From assembly GCF_900230195.1 (NCBI RefSeq), contig NZ_OCNE01000001.1:310001-374000 (forward strand): a stretch of DNA of 64,000 nucleotides, written 5' to 3'. Positions within the stretch are counted from its first letter, which is position 1. Every line of letters starts with the position of its first letter. The notes under the pieces are model-generated. The model was not told the origin of the DNA. It ran no database searches and saw only the letters and a program-made list of their open reading frames with translations. This document shows, piece after piece, positions 8,254 through 16,375 of this stretch. Source of the stretch: Streptomyces zhaozhouensis. Its GTDB lineage: Bacteria; Actinomycetota; Actinomycetes; Streptomycetales; Streptomycetaceae. Made by a program: the position numbers and the translations under genes.

Positions 8254-8310
8254 GTGAACGTGCGACAGCTCACCTCCTGGTGGTGGACCGCTCCCGAGGC
8301 GGCCCACTGA
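8254..8310 (+). CDS. trpL: Tryptophan leader peptide (attenuation)
   Basis: An 18-residue ORF (VNVRQLTSWWWTAPEAAH) with three consecutive Trp codons at 8278-8286, ending 145 bp before trpE. This is the classic attenuator arrangement: a ribosome stalled at Trp codons would favour an antiterminator over the hairpin at 8334-8359. A trp attenuator has been described for the anthranilate synthase gene of S. venezuelae. The leader lacks a Shine-Dalgarno sequence and sits 7 nt behind a -10, so it is probably leaderless. Confidence 0.85.
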   Translation: MNVRQLTSWWWTAPEAAH

Positions 8311-8359
8311 GCGCGCGTTCCCACTGACGACGCGAAGGCCGCCCTCCGGGGCGGCCTTC
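8298..8359 (+). terminator. trp attenuator: terminator and competing antiterminator
   Basis: The terminator is a perfect 11-bp stem, 8334-8344 with 8349-8359, loop TCCG. An upstream segment GGCGGCC at 8298-8304, within the leader-peptide codons just after the Trp triplet, is complementary to GGCCGCC at 8337-8343 in the terminator's 5' arm. Pairing of the two would abolish the terminator. No strong U-run follows, as is common in high-GC actinomycetes. Confidence 0.75.
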
Positions 8360-8455
8360 GGCGTTTCCGCGACCCGCGTCGCGGGCCCGCGGCTCCCCGG
8401 CCGGGCGGACCCCGTGTCCCGACCCGCCCCGTGACCGTGGAGAGAGTGGAGAACC

Positions 8456-10420
8456 GTGGATCCGACGACGAACCCGACCCCCGAGCCGGCGGACGCCGCC
8501 GCGACCCTGGCGGCGCTGCTGGCCGACGAGCGGCCGTTCGCCCTGCTGCGCCGGCGCGCCCCGGGGCACGACCCGGATGTGGTGGAGGTCATCAGCGGGC
8601 CGGTCCAGACGGTGGAGCGGATCGCCGACATCCCGCTGCCCGAGACGGGGCGGGGCCCCGCCGCGCTGGCGCTGCTGCCGTTCCGGCAGCTGGCCGAGCG
8701 CGGCTTCGAGGTGCGGGACGACGGGACCCCGCTGGCGGTGCTGCGCGTCCACGAGGCGCGCGAGCTGCCGCTGCGGGAGACGCTCGCCGCCCTCCCCGCC
8801 CACCGGGTCGCCGTGCGGGACGGCGCCTTCGACGTCTCGGACGCCCGGTACGCCGAGACGGTGGCGCGGGTGCTGGAGGAGGAGATCGCCACCGGCGCCG
8901 GCGCGAACTTCGTGATCAGGCGGACCTTCACCGGCACCGTCGACGGCTTCTCCCGCCGGGACGCGCTGGCCCTCTTCCGGCGGCTCTGCCTGGCCGAGCG
9001 CGGCGCCTACTGGACGTTCGTCGTGCACACCGGGGAGCGCGTGCTGGTGGGCGCGAGCCCCGAGGCGCATGTGCGGGTCGCCGGCGGCACCGTGGTGATG
9101 AACCCGATCAGCGGCACCTACCGCTATCCCGCCGAAGGGCCCTCCCTGGCCGGTCTGTTGACGTTCCTCGACGACCCGAAGGAGAGCGAGGAGCTGTCGA
9201 TGGTGGTGGACGAGGAGCTGAAGATGATGTGCGCGGTGGGCGACCAGGGGGGCGTCGTCGTCGGTCCCCGGCTGCGCGAGATGGCGCATCTCGCGCACAC
9301 CGAGTACGAGTTGCGCGGGCGTACCACCCGGGACGTGCGGGAGGTGCTGCGGGAGACGATGTTCGCCGCGACGGTCACCGGCAGTCCGCTGGAGAACGCC
9401 TGCCGGGTGATCGCCCGCCACGAGCCGGGCGGACGCGGCTACTACGCGGGGGCGTTGGCGCTGCTGGGCACGGACGACGCCGGGCGGCAGACGCTGGACT
9501 CGCCGATCCTGATCCGCACCGCCGACGTGCGCGCCCGTGACGGCGCGCTGCGGGTGGCGGTCGGCGCCACCCTGGTGCGCGGCTCCGACCCGGCGGGTGA
9601 GGTGGCGGAGACCCACGCCAAGGCGGCCGGGGTGCTCGCCGCGCTGGGCGCACGCCCAGAGGCGCCCACGCCGGAGCGCGGCGAGGCGGAACGCGCCCCG
9701 CTCGGGGACCACCCGGAGGTGCGGGCCAGGCTGGCGGCGCGCCGTTCCCTCCTCTCGCCGTTCTGGCTGCGGCTGCGCGAGGCGGCCCCGCTCCCCGCCG
9801 CCGGCGCGGAGGGCGAACGGGCCGCGTCGCCACGGGTGTTGGTGGTGGACGCGGAGGACAGCTTCACCGCGATGCTGGCCCATCTGCTGCGGTCGGTGGG
9901 CGCCGGGGTCGAGGTGGTGCGGTGGAACGCGCCCGGCGCGCGGGAGCGCGCGCTGACGCACCGCGGCCCGGTGGTGCTCGGCCCCGGGCCCGGCGACCCG
10001 GAGGACGGCGCCGACCCCCGGATGCGGCGCTTGCGTCCGTTGGCCGCCGCGCTGCTGGCCGGTCACCGGCACGGGGTGGTCGGGGTCTGCCTCGGCCACG
10101 AGCTGATCGCCGCCGAGCTGGGGCTGCCGCTGGTCCGCGCCGACCGGCCCCGCCAGGGCGACCAGCGGCGGATCGATCTCTTCGGCCGGCCACGGGTCGT
10201 CGGCTTCTACAGCTCCTACCGCGCCCACTGCACGGACGCGGCGGCCGAGGCGCTGGCCGCGCGGGGGACGCGGGTGAGCCGGGAGCGTTCCGGCGCGGTG
10301 CACGCGCTGCGCGGCCCCGGCTTCGTCGGGGTGCAGTTCCATCCCGAGTCCGTGCTGACGCTGGACGGCCCGGAGATCGCCGCCGAGCTGCTGCGGCCGA
10401 CGGGGGCGCCCGTCGGGTGA
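8456..10420 (+). CDS. trpE: Fused anthranilate synthase (component I + glutamine amidotransferase)
   Basis: Converts chorismate and glutamine to anthranilate, the first committed step to tryptophan. Residues about 1-420 are the chorismate-binding TrpE domain (GASPEAHVRV, NPISGTYRYP, KESEELSMVVDEELKMM, ETMFAATVTGSPLENA). Residues about 465-645 are a class I amidotransferase with nucleophile Cys in GVCLGHE and the His-Glu pair in VQFHPES. The fusion replaces separate trpE and trpG and resembles PhzE-type enzymes in layout, but the Trp leader directly upstream argues for a tryptophan role. GTG 8456 has GGAG at 8448-8451; the stop is followed 16 bp later by the convergent acyltransferase stop. 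Confidence 0.93.
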   Translation: MDPTTNPTPEPADAAATLAALLADERPFALLRRRAPGHDPDVVEVISGPVQTVERIADIPLPETGRGPAALALLPFRQLAERGFEVRDDGTPLAVLRVHEARELPLRETLAALPAHRVAVRDGAFDVSDARYAETVARVLEEEIATGAGANFVIRRTFTGTVDGFSRRDALALFRRLCLAERGAYWTFVVHTGERVLVGASPEAHVRVAGGTVVMNPISGTYRYPAEGPSLAGLLTFLDDPKESEELSMVVDEELKMMCAVGDQGGVVVGPRLREMAHLAHTEYELRGRTTRDVREVLRETMFAATVTGSPLENACRVIARHEPGGRGYYAGALALLGTDDAGRQTLDSPILIRTADVRARDGALRVAVGATLVRGSDPAGEVAETHAKAAGVLAALGARPEAPTPERGEAERAPLGDHPEVRARLAARRSLLSPFWLRLREAAPLPAAGAEGERAASPRVLVVDAEDSFTAMLAHLLRSVGAGVEVVRWNAPGARERALTHRGPVVLGPGPGDPEDGADPRMRRLRPLAAALLAGHRHGVVGVCLGHELIAAELGLPLVRADRPRQGDQRRIDLFGRPRVVGFYSSYRAHCTDAAAEALAARGTRVSRERSGAVHALRGPGFVGVQFHPESVLTLDGPEIAAELLRPTGAPVG

Positions 10421-10436
10421 GCGGGGCGGGGCGCGG

Positions 10437-11159
10437 TCACTCCCTCTCGGGGTCGGCCGCGTCCCCGCCCTTGGCGGCCTCGGCCAACCGCCGCTTGGCG
10501 ACGGTCGCGTAGACGTCGACGTACTCCTGCCCGGAGAGCCGCATGATCGCGTACATCACCTCGTCGGTGAGCGAGCGCAGGATGAAGCGGTCGCCCTCCA
10601 TCCCCTGGTAGCGGCTGAAGTCCAGGGGCGCGCCGATCCGGATCCCCGGGCGCATCAGCTTCGGCACGACCTTCCCCGGCGGCTGGATCTTCTCGGTGTC
10701 GATCATCGCCACCGGAAGCACCGGCGCCCCCGTGGCCAGCGCGACCCTGGCGAGCCCGCCGGACTTGCCCCGGTAGAGCCGGCCGTCGGGGGAACGGGTC
10801 CCCTCGGGGTAGATCCCGAACAGCTCCCCGCGTTCCAGCACGGCTATCGCGCTGGCGATCGCCGCCTCACCCGCGCCGCGCCCGCCGGTGCGGTCCACCG
10901 GCAGCTGGCCGACGCCCCGGAAGAACGCCGCCGTCAACCGGCCCTTGACCCCGGGAGAGTTGAAGTACTCGGCCTTGGCGATGAAGGTGACCCTGCGGTC
11001 CAGCATGGCGGGCAGGAAGAAGGAGTCGGAGAACGACAGGTGGTTGCTGGCGAGGATCGCGGGGCCCTCGGCGGGGACGTGTTCCTTCCCCTCGACCCAG
11101 GGGCGGAAGGTCGCCTTCAACCCCGCCCCGACGCTCACCTTCATCGCTCCGTACAACAA
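10437..11159 (-). CDS. 1-acyl-sn-glycerol-3-phosphate acyltransferase (PlsC family)
   Basis: Membrane-associated acyltransferase of 240 aa for phospholipid synthesis. Motif I H-x4-D is NHLSFSD, motif II is VDRTGGRGAGE, motif III is YPEGTRSPDG and motif IV is VLPVAMI. TTG 11159 is favoured because GGGAGG lies 5 nt before it; ATG 11144 is the alternative and leaves a shorter N-terminus. It is divergent from the hydrolase gene. Several PlsC paralogues exist in streptomycetes, so the exact acyl acceptor is not fixed by sequence. Confidence 0.88.
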   Translation of the reverse strand: MLYGAMKVSVGAGLKATFRPWVEGKEHVPAEGPAILASNHLSFSDSFFLPAMLDRRVTFIAKAEYFNSPGVKGRLTAAFFRGVGQLPVDRTGGRGAGEAAIASAIAVLERGELFGIYPEGTRSPDGRLYRGKSGGLARVALATGAPVLPVAMIDTEKIQPPGKVVPKLMRPGIRIGAPLDFSRYQGMEGDRFILRSLTDEVMYAIMRLSGQEYVDVYATVAKRRLAEAAKGGDAADPERE

Positions 11160-11298
11160 GACGACCTCCCGTGTTCACCGATGCGGACCCTACCGGGCTT
11201 TCCGGTGCGTGGCGCGTCATCGGGCGCCCCACGTAGGCTTGCAGGCGCCGTCGCACCCCCACGGGTACCCACACCCGCAGCGAAGGGAGCCGTCGCCG

Positions 11299-12081
11299 AT
11301 GCGCCTTCTGCCCGGTGCCGAGCCGTTCCATCACACGTCGCAGGACGAGGGCCCCGTCGGGGTGCTGCTCTGCCACGGCTTCACGGGAAGTCCGCAGTCG
11401 CTGCGGCCCCTGGCCGAGGCGCTGGCCGCCCGGGGGCACACCGTGTCGCTGCCGCTGCTGCCCGGGCACGGCACCCGCTGGCAGGACATGGCCGTCACGG
11501 GCTGGCAGGACTGGTACGCCGCCGTCCACCGCGAGCTGCTGCTGCTCGCCGAGCGCTGCGCGCGCGTGGTGGTCTGCGGGCTGTCGATGGGCGGGGCGCT
11601 CGCGCTGCGGCTCGCGGCGCGGCAGCCGGGGAATGTCAGCGCGCTGGCGTTGGTTAACCCGGCGCTCACCTTTCCCGCCGCCAAGGGGGCGGCGCTGCGG
11701 GTGGTGCGCCATGTGGTGCCCAGCACGCCGGGGTTGGTGGGCGACATCGCGAAGCCGGGGGTGCGCGAGGTGGGATACGACCGGGTGCCCTCGCGGGCGG
11801 CGCACTCGCTGCGGGAGCTGTTCTCCCTGGTGCGCCAGGACCTGCCGCAGGTGACCCAGCCGCTGCTGGTGATGCACAGCGCGGTGGACCACGTGGTGCC
11901 GCCCTCGGACTCGGCCCTGCTGCTGGCCAGGGTCTCCTCCCTGGACGTGCGGGAGGTGGTGCTGACGGAGAGCTTCCACGTGGCCACCCTGGACCACGAC
12001 GCGGAGCGTATCTTGCAGGAGACGGACGCCTTCATCACTCGCCTCGTGACCTCGCCTCGTGACAAGGAAGACATCCCGTGA
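11299..12081 (+). CDS. Alpha/beta hydrolase (carboxylesterase/lipase type)
   Basis: A 260-aa serine hydrolase with the esterase fold. The oxyanion region is LLCHGFTGS, the nucleophile Ser is in CGLSMGGAL, the acid Asp in HSAVDHVVP and the His in ESFHVATLD. This matches the monoacylglycerol-lipase-like carboxylesterases of actinobacteria. ATG 11299 follows GAAGGGAG. The stop overlaps the next gene's GTG by four bases (12078-12081), implying translational coupling. The substrate is unknown. Confidence 0.85.
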   Translation: MRLLPGAEPFHHTSQDEGPVGVLLCHGFTGSPQSLRPLAEALAARGHTVSLPLLPGHGTRWQDMAVTGWQDWYAAVHRELLLLAERCARVVVCGLSMGGALALRLAARQPGNVSALALVNPALTFPAAKGAALRVVRHVVPSTPGLVGDIAKPGVREVGYDRVPSRAAHSLRELFSLVRQDLPQVTQPLLVMHSAVDHVVPPSDSALLLARVSSLDVREVVLTESFHVATLDHDAERILQETDAFITRLVTSPRDKEDIP

Positions 12082-12554
12082 CGGAACGTGACCAGGAGCG
12101 CGGCGACGGCCGCGACCCGATCGACGAGGAAGCCGCCTGGGCGGAGATCGTCGCCGGCTACGGTGAGGAGCCGGCGGACCCGCCAGGCCACTGGCCGAGC
12201 GTGGAGGACGTCGAGCCGGTCAACCGCGTCGCGGCGGCCGACGGGCCGACCCGGGAGCGGCTGGGCGACGACGGTCCGCGCGACTGGGTCGCCGAGGAGG
12301 AGGACGAGGGCCACTTCGAGCCGCCCGAGCCGCCGCCGCTGCCGGAGACCGACCTGACCACCAAGCTGGCCTGGCTCGCGGTGCTGGGCGGCCCGCTGCT
12401 GCTGGTCTTCACCGTGCTGCTCCAGCAGCGGATGACCTGGTGGGTGGTGACGCTGGGCGTCGGCGGCTTCCTGGGGGGCTTCGCCACCCTGGTGAGCCGG
12501 ATGCGGGACGACGACGACGATTGGCAGGACCCGGGCAACGGCGCGGTGGTCTGA
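12078..12554 (+). CDS. Conserved hypothetical membrane protein
   Basis: A 158-aa protein with an acidic, Glu/Asp/Pro-rich N-terminal 90 residues and two C-terminal transmembrane helices (LAWLAVLGGPLLLVFTVLL and WWVVTLGVGGFLGGFATLV), ending in a cluster of Asp residues. It starts at a GTG overlapping the hydrolase stop, so it is probably made with that protein. I do not recognise a functional domain. Confidence 0.7.
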   Translation: MTERDQERGDGRDPIDEEAAWAEIVAGYGEEPADPPGHWPSVEDVEPVNRVAAADGPTRERLGDDGPRDWVAEEEDEGHFEPPEPPPLPETDLTTKLAWLAVLGGPLLLVFTVLLQQRMTWWVVTLGVGGFLGGFATLVSRMRDDDDDWQDPGNGAVV

Positions 12555-12592
12555 GCCCGTGCCCCGGGCGGGCGGCACGGGCCGGGCGCCGG

Positions 12593-13285
12593 TCAGAGGC
12601 TGAGGACCGCCAGCACGGGCAGATGGTCGGAGGCCGCCGCCAGGTCGTCCGGGTCGGGCGCCGTCGGCACCCCGCAGGAGAGCGCGGTGACGCCGTCCGA
12701 GCAGAACACCCCGTCGATCCGCCGCCGGGGCGCGGTGGCCGGGAAGGTGAACTCCCCGCCCACCGGCGCCCGTTCCCGCGCGTCGGTGAGGGCGCCCGCC
12801 AGCCGCCGGAACGTCGCGCCGGTCGGGCGTTCGTTGAGGTCGCCCGCCACCACGGCCGGGGTGTCGAACGCCGCGACGCGCTCCAGCAGCGCCTCCCCCT
12901 GCGCGCGCCGCTCGGCGTCCCGCAGGGAGAGATGACAGCTGACCACCGAGAGCCGGGCCTCGCGCCCGAAGCGCAGCCCGGCCACCGCGAGGCCGCGCCG
13001 GTGCTCGCCGTGCACCAGGGGGAACGTCGTCTCCTCGGTGTGCTCCACCGTGGCCCGCAGCCCGGAGAGGATCATCGTGCCGCAGCTGGGCGCGCCGCCG
13101 GTGACCGTCACCAGGCCGGTGCGCCGGGCGAGTTCGGCGGCGCGCTTGCGCCAGCGGAAGAAGCGCGGGGCCTCCTGGAGGCAGACCACGTCCGGCGCGC
13201 AGGCCCGGATCACCCGGACCAGCGCGTGCGGATCGTCCCGCAGGGACCTGACGTTGTAGCTGAGAAGCCTGACCTTGACCGACAC
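12593..13285 (-). CDS. Endonuclease/exonuclease/phosphatase family hydrolase
   Basis: A 230-aa Mg-dependent EEP-fold hydrolase. Signature blocks are LLSYNVRSL, VVCLQEAP, SVVSCHLSL, VVAGDLNERP and ASDHLPVLAVL. No signal peptide is evident. GTG 13285 is 17 bp after the stop of the upstream glucokinase gene on the same strand, so the two are probably cotranscribed. Substrates in this family range from nucleic acids to phosphoinositides and cannot be inferred here. Confidence 0.82.
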   Translation of the reverse strand: MSVKVRLLSYNVRSLRDDPHALVRVIRACAPDVVCLQEAPRFFRWRKRAAELARRTGLVTVTGGAPSCGTMILSGLRATVEHTEETTFPLVHGEHRRGLAVAGLRFGREARLSVVSCHLSLRDAERRAQGEALLERVAAFDTPAVVAGDLNERPTGATFRRLAGALTDARERAPVGGEFTFPATAPRRRIDGVFCSDGVTALSCGVPTAPDPDDLAAASDHLPVLAVLSL

Positions 13286-13302
13286 CGCGCGCCCCGGACC
13301 GC

Positions 13303-14244
13303 TCAGCCCTGCCGCGCCAGGTCGGCGGCGCCCACCAGCCCGGCGCGGCCGCCGAGTTGGGCGGCGAGCACCTGGGCGTGCGGGCGGTGGCGACCGCCCA
13401 CCAGCCAGCGGCGGAAGGACTTGCGGATCGGTTCGAGGACCAGGTCGCCCTCGTCGGAGACGCCGCCGCCGACGATGAACGCCGAGGGGTCGAAGAGCGA
13501 GGCCAGGTCGGCGAGGCCGGCGCCGGCCCAACGGGCCAGCTCCCGGAAGGAGTCGACGGCCACCGGGTCGCCGGCCCTGGCCGCGTCGCTGACGTGCCGG
13601 CCGTCGATGCCCTCGGGGGTGCCGTCGCCGAGGCCGAGCAGCAGCCCCGCGTTCTCCGGGGTGGCGGAGGCCCGCTGGCGGGCGTAGCGGACCAGGGCGC
13701 GGCCGGAGGCGTACTGCTCCCAGCACCCCTGGCTGCCGCAGCCGCAGAGCAGGCCGTCCGGCACCACCCGCAGATGGCCGAACTCGCCGGCGACGCCGAA
13801 GCGCCCCCGGTGCAGCCGGCCGCCGATGATGATGCCGCCGCCGAGGCCGGTGCCGAGCGTGATGCAGACGACGTCGTCGTGGCCGGCGCCGGCGCCGAAG
13901 CGGTACTCGCCCCAGGCCGCGGCGTTGGCGTCGTTCTCCACGACCACGGAGAGGCCGACGCGCTGCTCGATCTTGTCCTTGAGGGTCTCGTGGCGCCAGC
14001 GGATGTTGGGGGCGAAGAGCACGGTGGCGCGCTTGTCGTCGACATAGCCCGCGGCGCCGATGCCCACGGCGTCCGCCGAGGAGCCCTCGCCGACGGAACG
14101 GACAGCGTCCGCGATGGCCTCGATCACGCCCTCGGGGGTGGGCGGGGTCGGCACCTGACACGTGTCGAGGATCGCGCCGCCCTCGTCGACCACACCGGCC
14201 GCGATCTTCGTACCGCCGATGTCGACGCCGATCGTCAGTCCCAT
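13303..14244 (-). CDS. glkA: ROK-family glucokinase
   Basis: ATP-dependent glucose kinase of 313 aa. The phosphate-binding DIGGTK motif is at residues about 8-13, a second Gly-rich motif is LGTGLGGGII, the catalytic Asp is in VENDANAAAWGE and the ROK zinc site is CGCGSQGCWEQYASG. In S. coelicolor the ROK glucokinase GlkA is needed for carbon catabolite repression, and this gene sits in the same neighbourhood with the DUF5304 gene upstream. ATG 14244 follows GAGGGAC; a TAACGT element in the 76-bp upstream gap could give it its own promoter. Confidence 0.92.
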   Translation of the reverse strand: MGLTIGVDIGGTKIAAGVVDEGGAILDTCQVPTPPTPEGVIEAIADAVRSVGEGSSADAVGIGAAGYVDDKRATVLFAPNIRWRHETLKDKIEQRVGLSVVVENDANAAAWGEYRFGAGAGHDDVVCITLGTGLGGGIIIGGRLHRGRFGVAGEFGHLRVVPDGLLCGCGSQGCWEQYASGRALVRYARQRASATPENAGLLLGLGDGTPEGIDGRHVSDAARAGDPVAVDSFRELARWAGAGLADLASLFDPSAFIVGGGVSDEGDLVLEPIRKSFRRWLVGGRHRPHAQVLAAQLGGRAGLVGAADLARQG

Positions 14245-14320
14245 TTGTCCCTCAAGTGATGTCAGTGAAACCGCCTCCGACCCACGTTACCGGAGGCCGC
14301 CCTGGCTGGGCTCCCTGATG

Positions 14321-14866
14321 TCAGTCGAGGTCGATACGGTGACGGCCGCCGGAGCCGGACGAATCGTCCCCCTCGCCCCGATTGCCCGGCCGCTCCGGGG
14401 AGTCGTCGGCGCCCGTCGCCGCGCCGCCGCCCCCGGGCTCGGCGCGCTCCGGCCGCTCGGCGTCCGCGGGACGGTCCTCCCGGGTCCAACGGGCCTCCTG
14501 CCCGAGGACGGCGGACTTGTAGGCGGCGAGCAACTCCTGCCCGGCGGACGCGAGATGACCTATCGCGTCGGCGTTGCGCTCGATCACCGGGTCGATCGCC
14601 GCCCTGGCCTGGTGCGCCAACGGCTTGGCGAGCGGCCCCAGTTGCGGCAGTCGAGAGCCCAGCTCGCCCAGCGTGCCGGTCAGGGCGTCGGCCAGCCGGC
14701 GCAGCTCGTCGGCGGGGTCGGTCGGCTCCGGACCGTGGAGGGCGCGGCGGCGCTCCCGCTCGGCGGCCAGGTCCTCGGCGCAGGCGGCGGCCCAGGGGTC
14801 GGCCCCCTCGGCCGACTCGTCCCGGTCGGCCGGCCGCTCGACGGGGGGCTCGGCTGCGTCGCCCAT
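14321..14866 (-). CDS. DUF5304 protein (SCO2127-like)
   Basis: A 181-aa acidic, Arg-rich soluble protein without signal or membrane segments. A central helical block (about residues 55-125, LRRLADALTGTL to QELLAAYKSAV) is flanked by low-complexity tails. It resembles the small protein encoded next to glkA in S. coelicolor (SCO2127), which has been linked to glucose repression; that link is from the literature, not visible here. ATG 14866 follows AGGAGGT. Confidence 0.7.
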   Translation of the reverse strand: MGDAAEPPVERPADRDESAEGADPWAAACAEDLAAERERRRALHGPEPTDPADELRRLADALTGTLGELGSRLPQLGPLAKPLAHQARAAIDPVIERNADAIGHLASAGQELLAAYKSAVLGQEARWTREDRPADAERPERAEPGGGGAATGADDSPERPGNRGEGDDSSGSGGRHRIDLD

Positions 14867-14970
14867 CGCGACCTCCTGGTGCTGGGCGCCCGGACGGGCG
14901 CGGGGTGAGCGTCCCTTTCGACGTTACCCGAAGGCCGCGCCCCGGCCACCACCGTCGACCGGCCGTCCCC

Positions 14971-15020
14971 CTCAGCCGGCGCTCTCCTCAGCCGGCGGTC
15001 CCTCTCAGCCGGCGCTCTCC
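14971..15020. repeat. Three tandem copies of a 16-17 bp unit at a gene end
   Basis: CTCAGCCGGCG(C/G)TC-type units start near 14971, 14987 and 15004. The third covers the TGA stop of the ArsA-like gene (15005-15007), so the other two are downstream copies of the gene's last codons plus stop. Confidence 0.65.
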
Positions 15021-16375
15021 CCGCCGCGTTCGAACACCCCGTCGCGTTCGGCCTCGCCGCGTCCGCCCCCGGCCCGTTGCGCCTCGCCGCGTTCGGCCCC
15101 CTCGCTTCCGGCCGGCGTCGTCGGTGCCGTCGGCCCCGCGGAGGCGGCCGCGGTGCGGCCCTCGGAGCCGCCCTCGGCGTCCCGGGGCCAGCGCTCGGGG
15201 TCGGGCGTGAAGCGCACCGCCAACTCGCCGTGCGCGAAGGCGGCGCCGTCCACCACGCAGCGGCGCGGCGCGGACGGCAGGGGCAGCACGCGGCGGAACG
15301 GCCCGGTGGTGACGACCAGTTCGTCCCCGCGCCGCACCAGGTCCAGGTCGTGCTTGACGGCTCCCGGCAGCGGCAGCCGCCAGACCAGCCGGCCGTCCTC
15401 GGCCAGGCGGTCCTCCAGCACCGGCTCCGGCCGGGGTATCGCGCGATCCGCCGGCGCCGGCAGCAGCCCGGCCAGGGTGGCGGCGTCCGGATCGGGCCCC
15501 ATGTGCGGCACCCGGCGGGGCGCCTCGGAACGGCCGACGCTCTGGGCGAACCCGGATATCAGCGCGTCCTGCCGCGCCGCGAGCGCCCGCACCAGGCGGT
15601 CGGGGGAACGGCCCTGCACCAGCCGGTTGGCCAGCACCTCCTCCACCCCGATCCCGTGCAGCGCGAGGCCGGCGTGCGCGGTGCCCAGCAGCGCGACGGA
15701 ACGCGCGGTCGGCTCGAAGACCAGCCGGACCGCCAGCCCGGGATCGGCCAGCAGCCCCTCGGCCTCGGAGAGCGAGGCGTCCCAGTCGACGGCGGCGCCC
15801 AGCAGCGCCTCGGCCGGCAGCGGGACGTTCGCCAACTGGGCCAGCAGCGGCCGCAGCGCGCGGGCCGCCCTGCGCTCCTGCGGCAGCAGCCGGCGCAGAT
15901 AGCGCCGCAACTGGCCGGGGAGCGCCAGCAGTCGGACGGCGTCGACGGCCGGCGGCAGGTCGACCACGACCCGCGCCCACCGCTCGTCGGCTTGCGCGGC
16001 GCGCAGCGCGGCGAGCGTCGCCCACTGCTCGGCGCCGGGCAGCTCGGTCAGCTCGTCCTCCTCCAACGTGGCCGAGCCCAGGGCGGCCAGCGCCGTGCGC
16101 GCCTGCCGCTGCGCGGCCAGCACGGCGGCGCGGAACGGCGGACCCGACACGATCCGCCCCGCCCACAGCCCGGGGGCGACCTCCACGGGCCGCGCGCCGG
16201 CGAGGGCGTCGGCCGGGACGCCCAGCAGCGCGCCCAGCCGGTCGGCCGGCTCGCGGCTCAGGAGTAACGTCAGCCGCCCGGAGCGGGCGGAGGCCAGCGC
16301 CGTCGCCGCGGCCACCGTGCTGACCCCGTCTCCACCGGGGCCGGTGACCAGCAGCGTGCGCGGGGCGCCGCTCAC
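15005..16375 (-). CDS. ArsA-like ATPase homologue with degenerate P-loop
   Basis: A 456-aa protein of the ArsA/GET3 fold. The deviant Walker A, GPGGDGVST, lacks both lysines of the family's GKGGVGKT, so ATP hydrolysis by the usual mechanism is doubtful. Other family blocks remain: VVVDLPPAVDAVRLLALP (switch region), YLRRLLPQERRAARALRPLL, VRLVFEPTA and NRLVQG. The C-terminal half contains the small beta domain (LVWRLPLPG, VVTTGPFRRVLPLP, GELAVRF) followed by a low-complexity tail. GTG 16375 overlaps the SRPBCC stop by four bases. I infer a scaffold or sensing role; function is unproven. Confidence 0.75.
   Translation of the reverse strand: MSGAPRTLLVTGPGGDGVSTVAAATALASARSGRLTLLLSREPADRLGALLGVPADALAGARPVEVAPGLWAGRIVSGPPFRAAVLAAQRQARTALAALGSATLEEDELTELPGAEQWATLAALRAAQADERWARVVVDLPPAVDAVRLLALPGQLRRYLRRLLPQERRAARALRPLLAQLANVPLPAEALLGAAVDWDASLSEAEGLLADPGLAVRLVFEPTARSVALLGTAHAGLALHGIGVEEVLANRLVQGRSPDRLVRALAARQDALISGFAQSVGRSEAPRRVPHMGPDPDAATLAGLLPAPADRAIPRPEPVLEDRLAEDGRLVWRLPLPGAVKHDLDLVRRGDELVVTTGPFRRVLPLPSAPRRCVVDGAAFAHGELAVRFTPDPERWPRDAEGGSEGRTAAASAGPTAPTTPAGSEGAERGEAQRAGGGRGEAERDGVFERGGESAG

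Noticed and set aside
12593..14161. 522-aa minus-strand ORF as a single gene
   Set aside because: Its first 290 codons are a shadow of the glucokinase; only the last 230 codons, from GTG 13285, form the EEP hydrolase.
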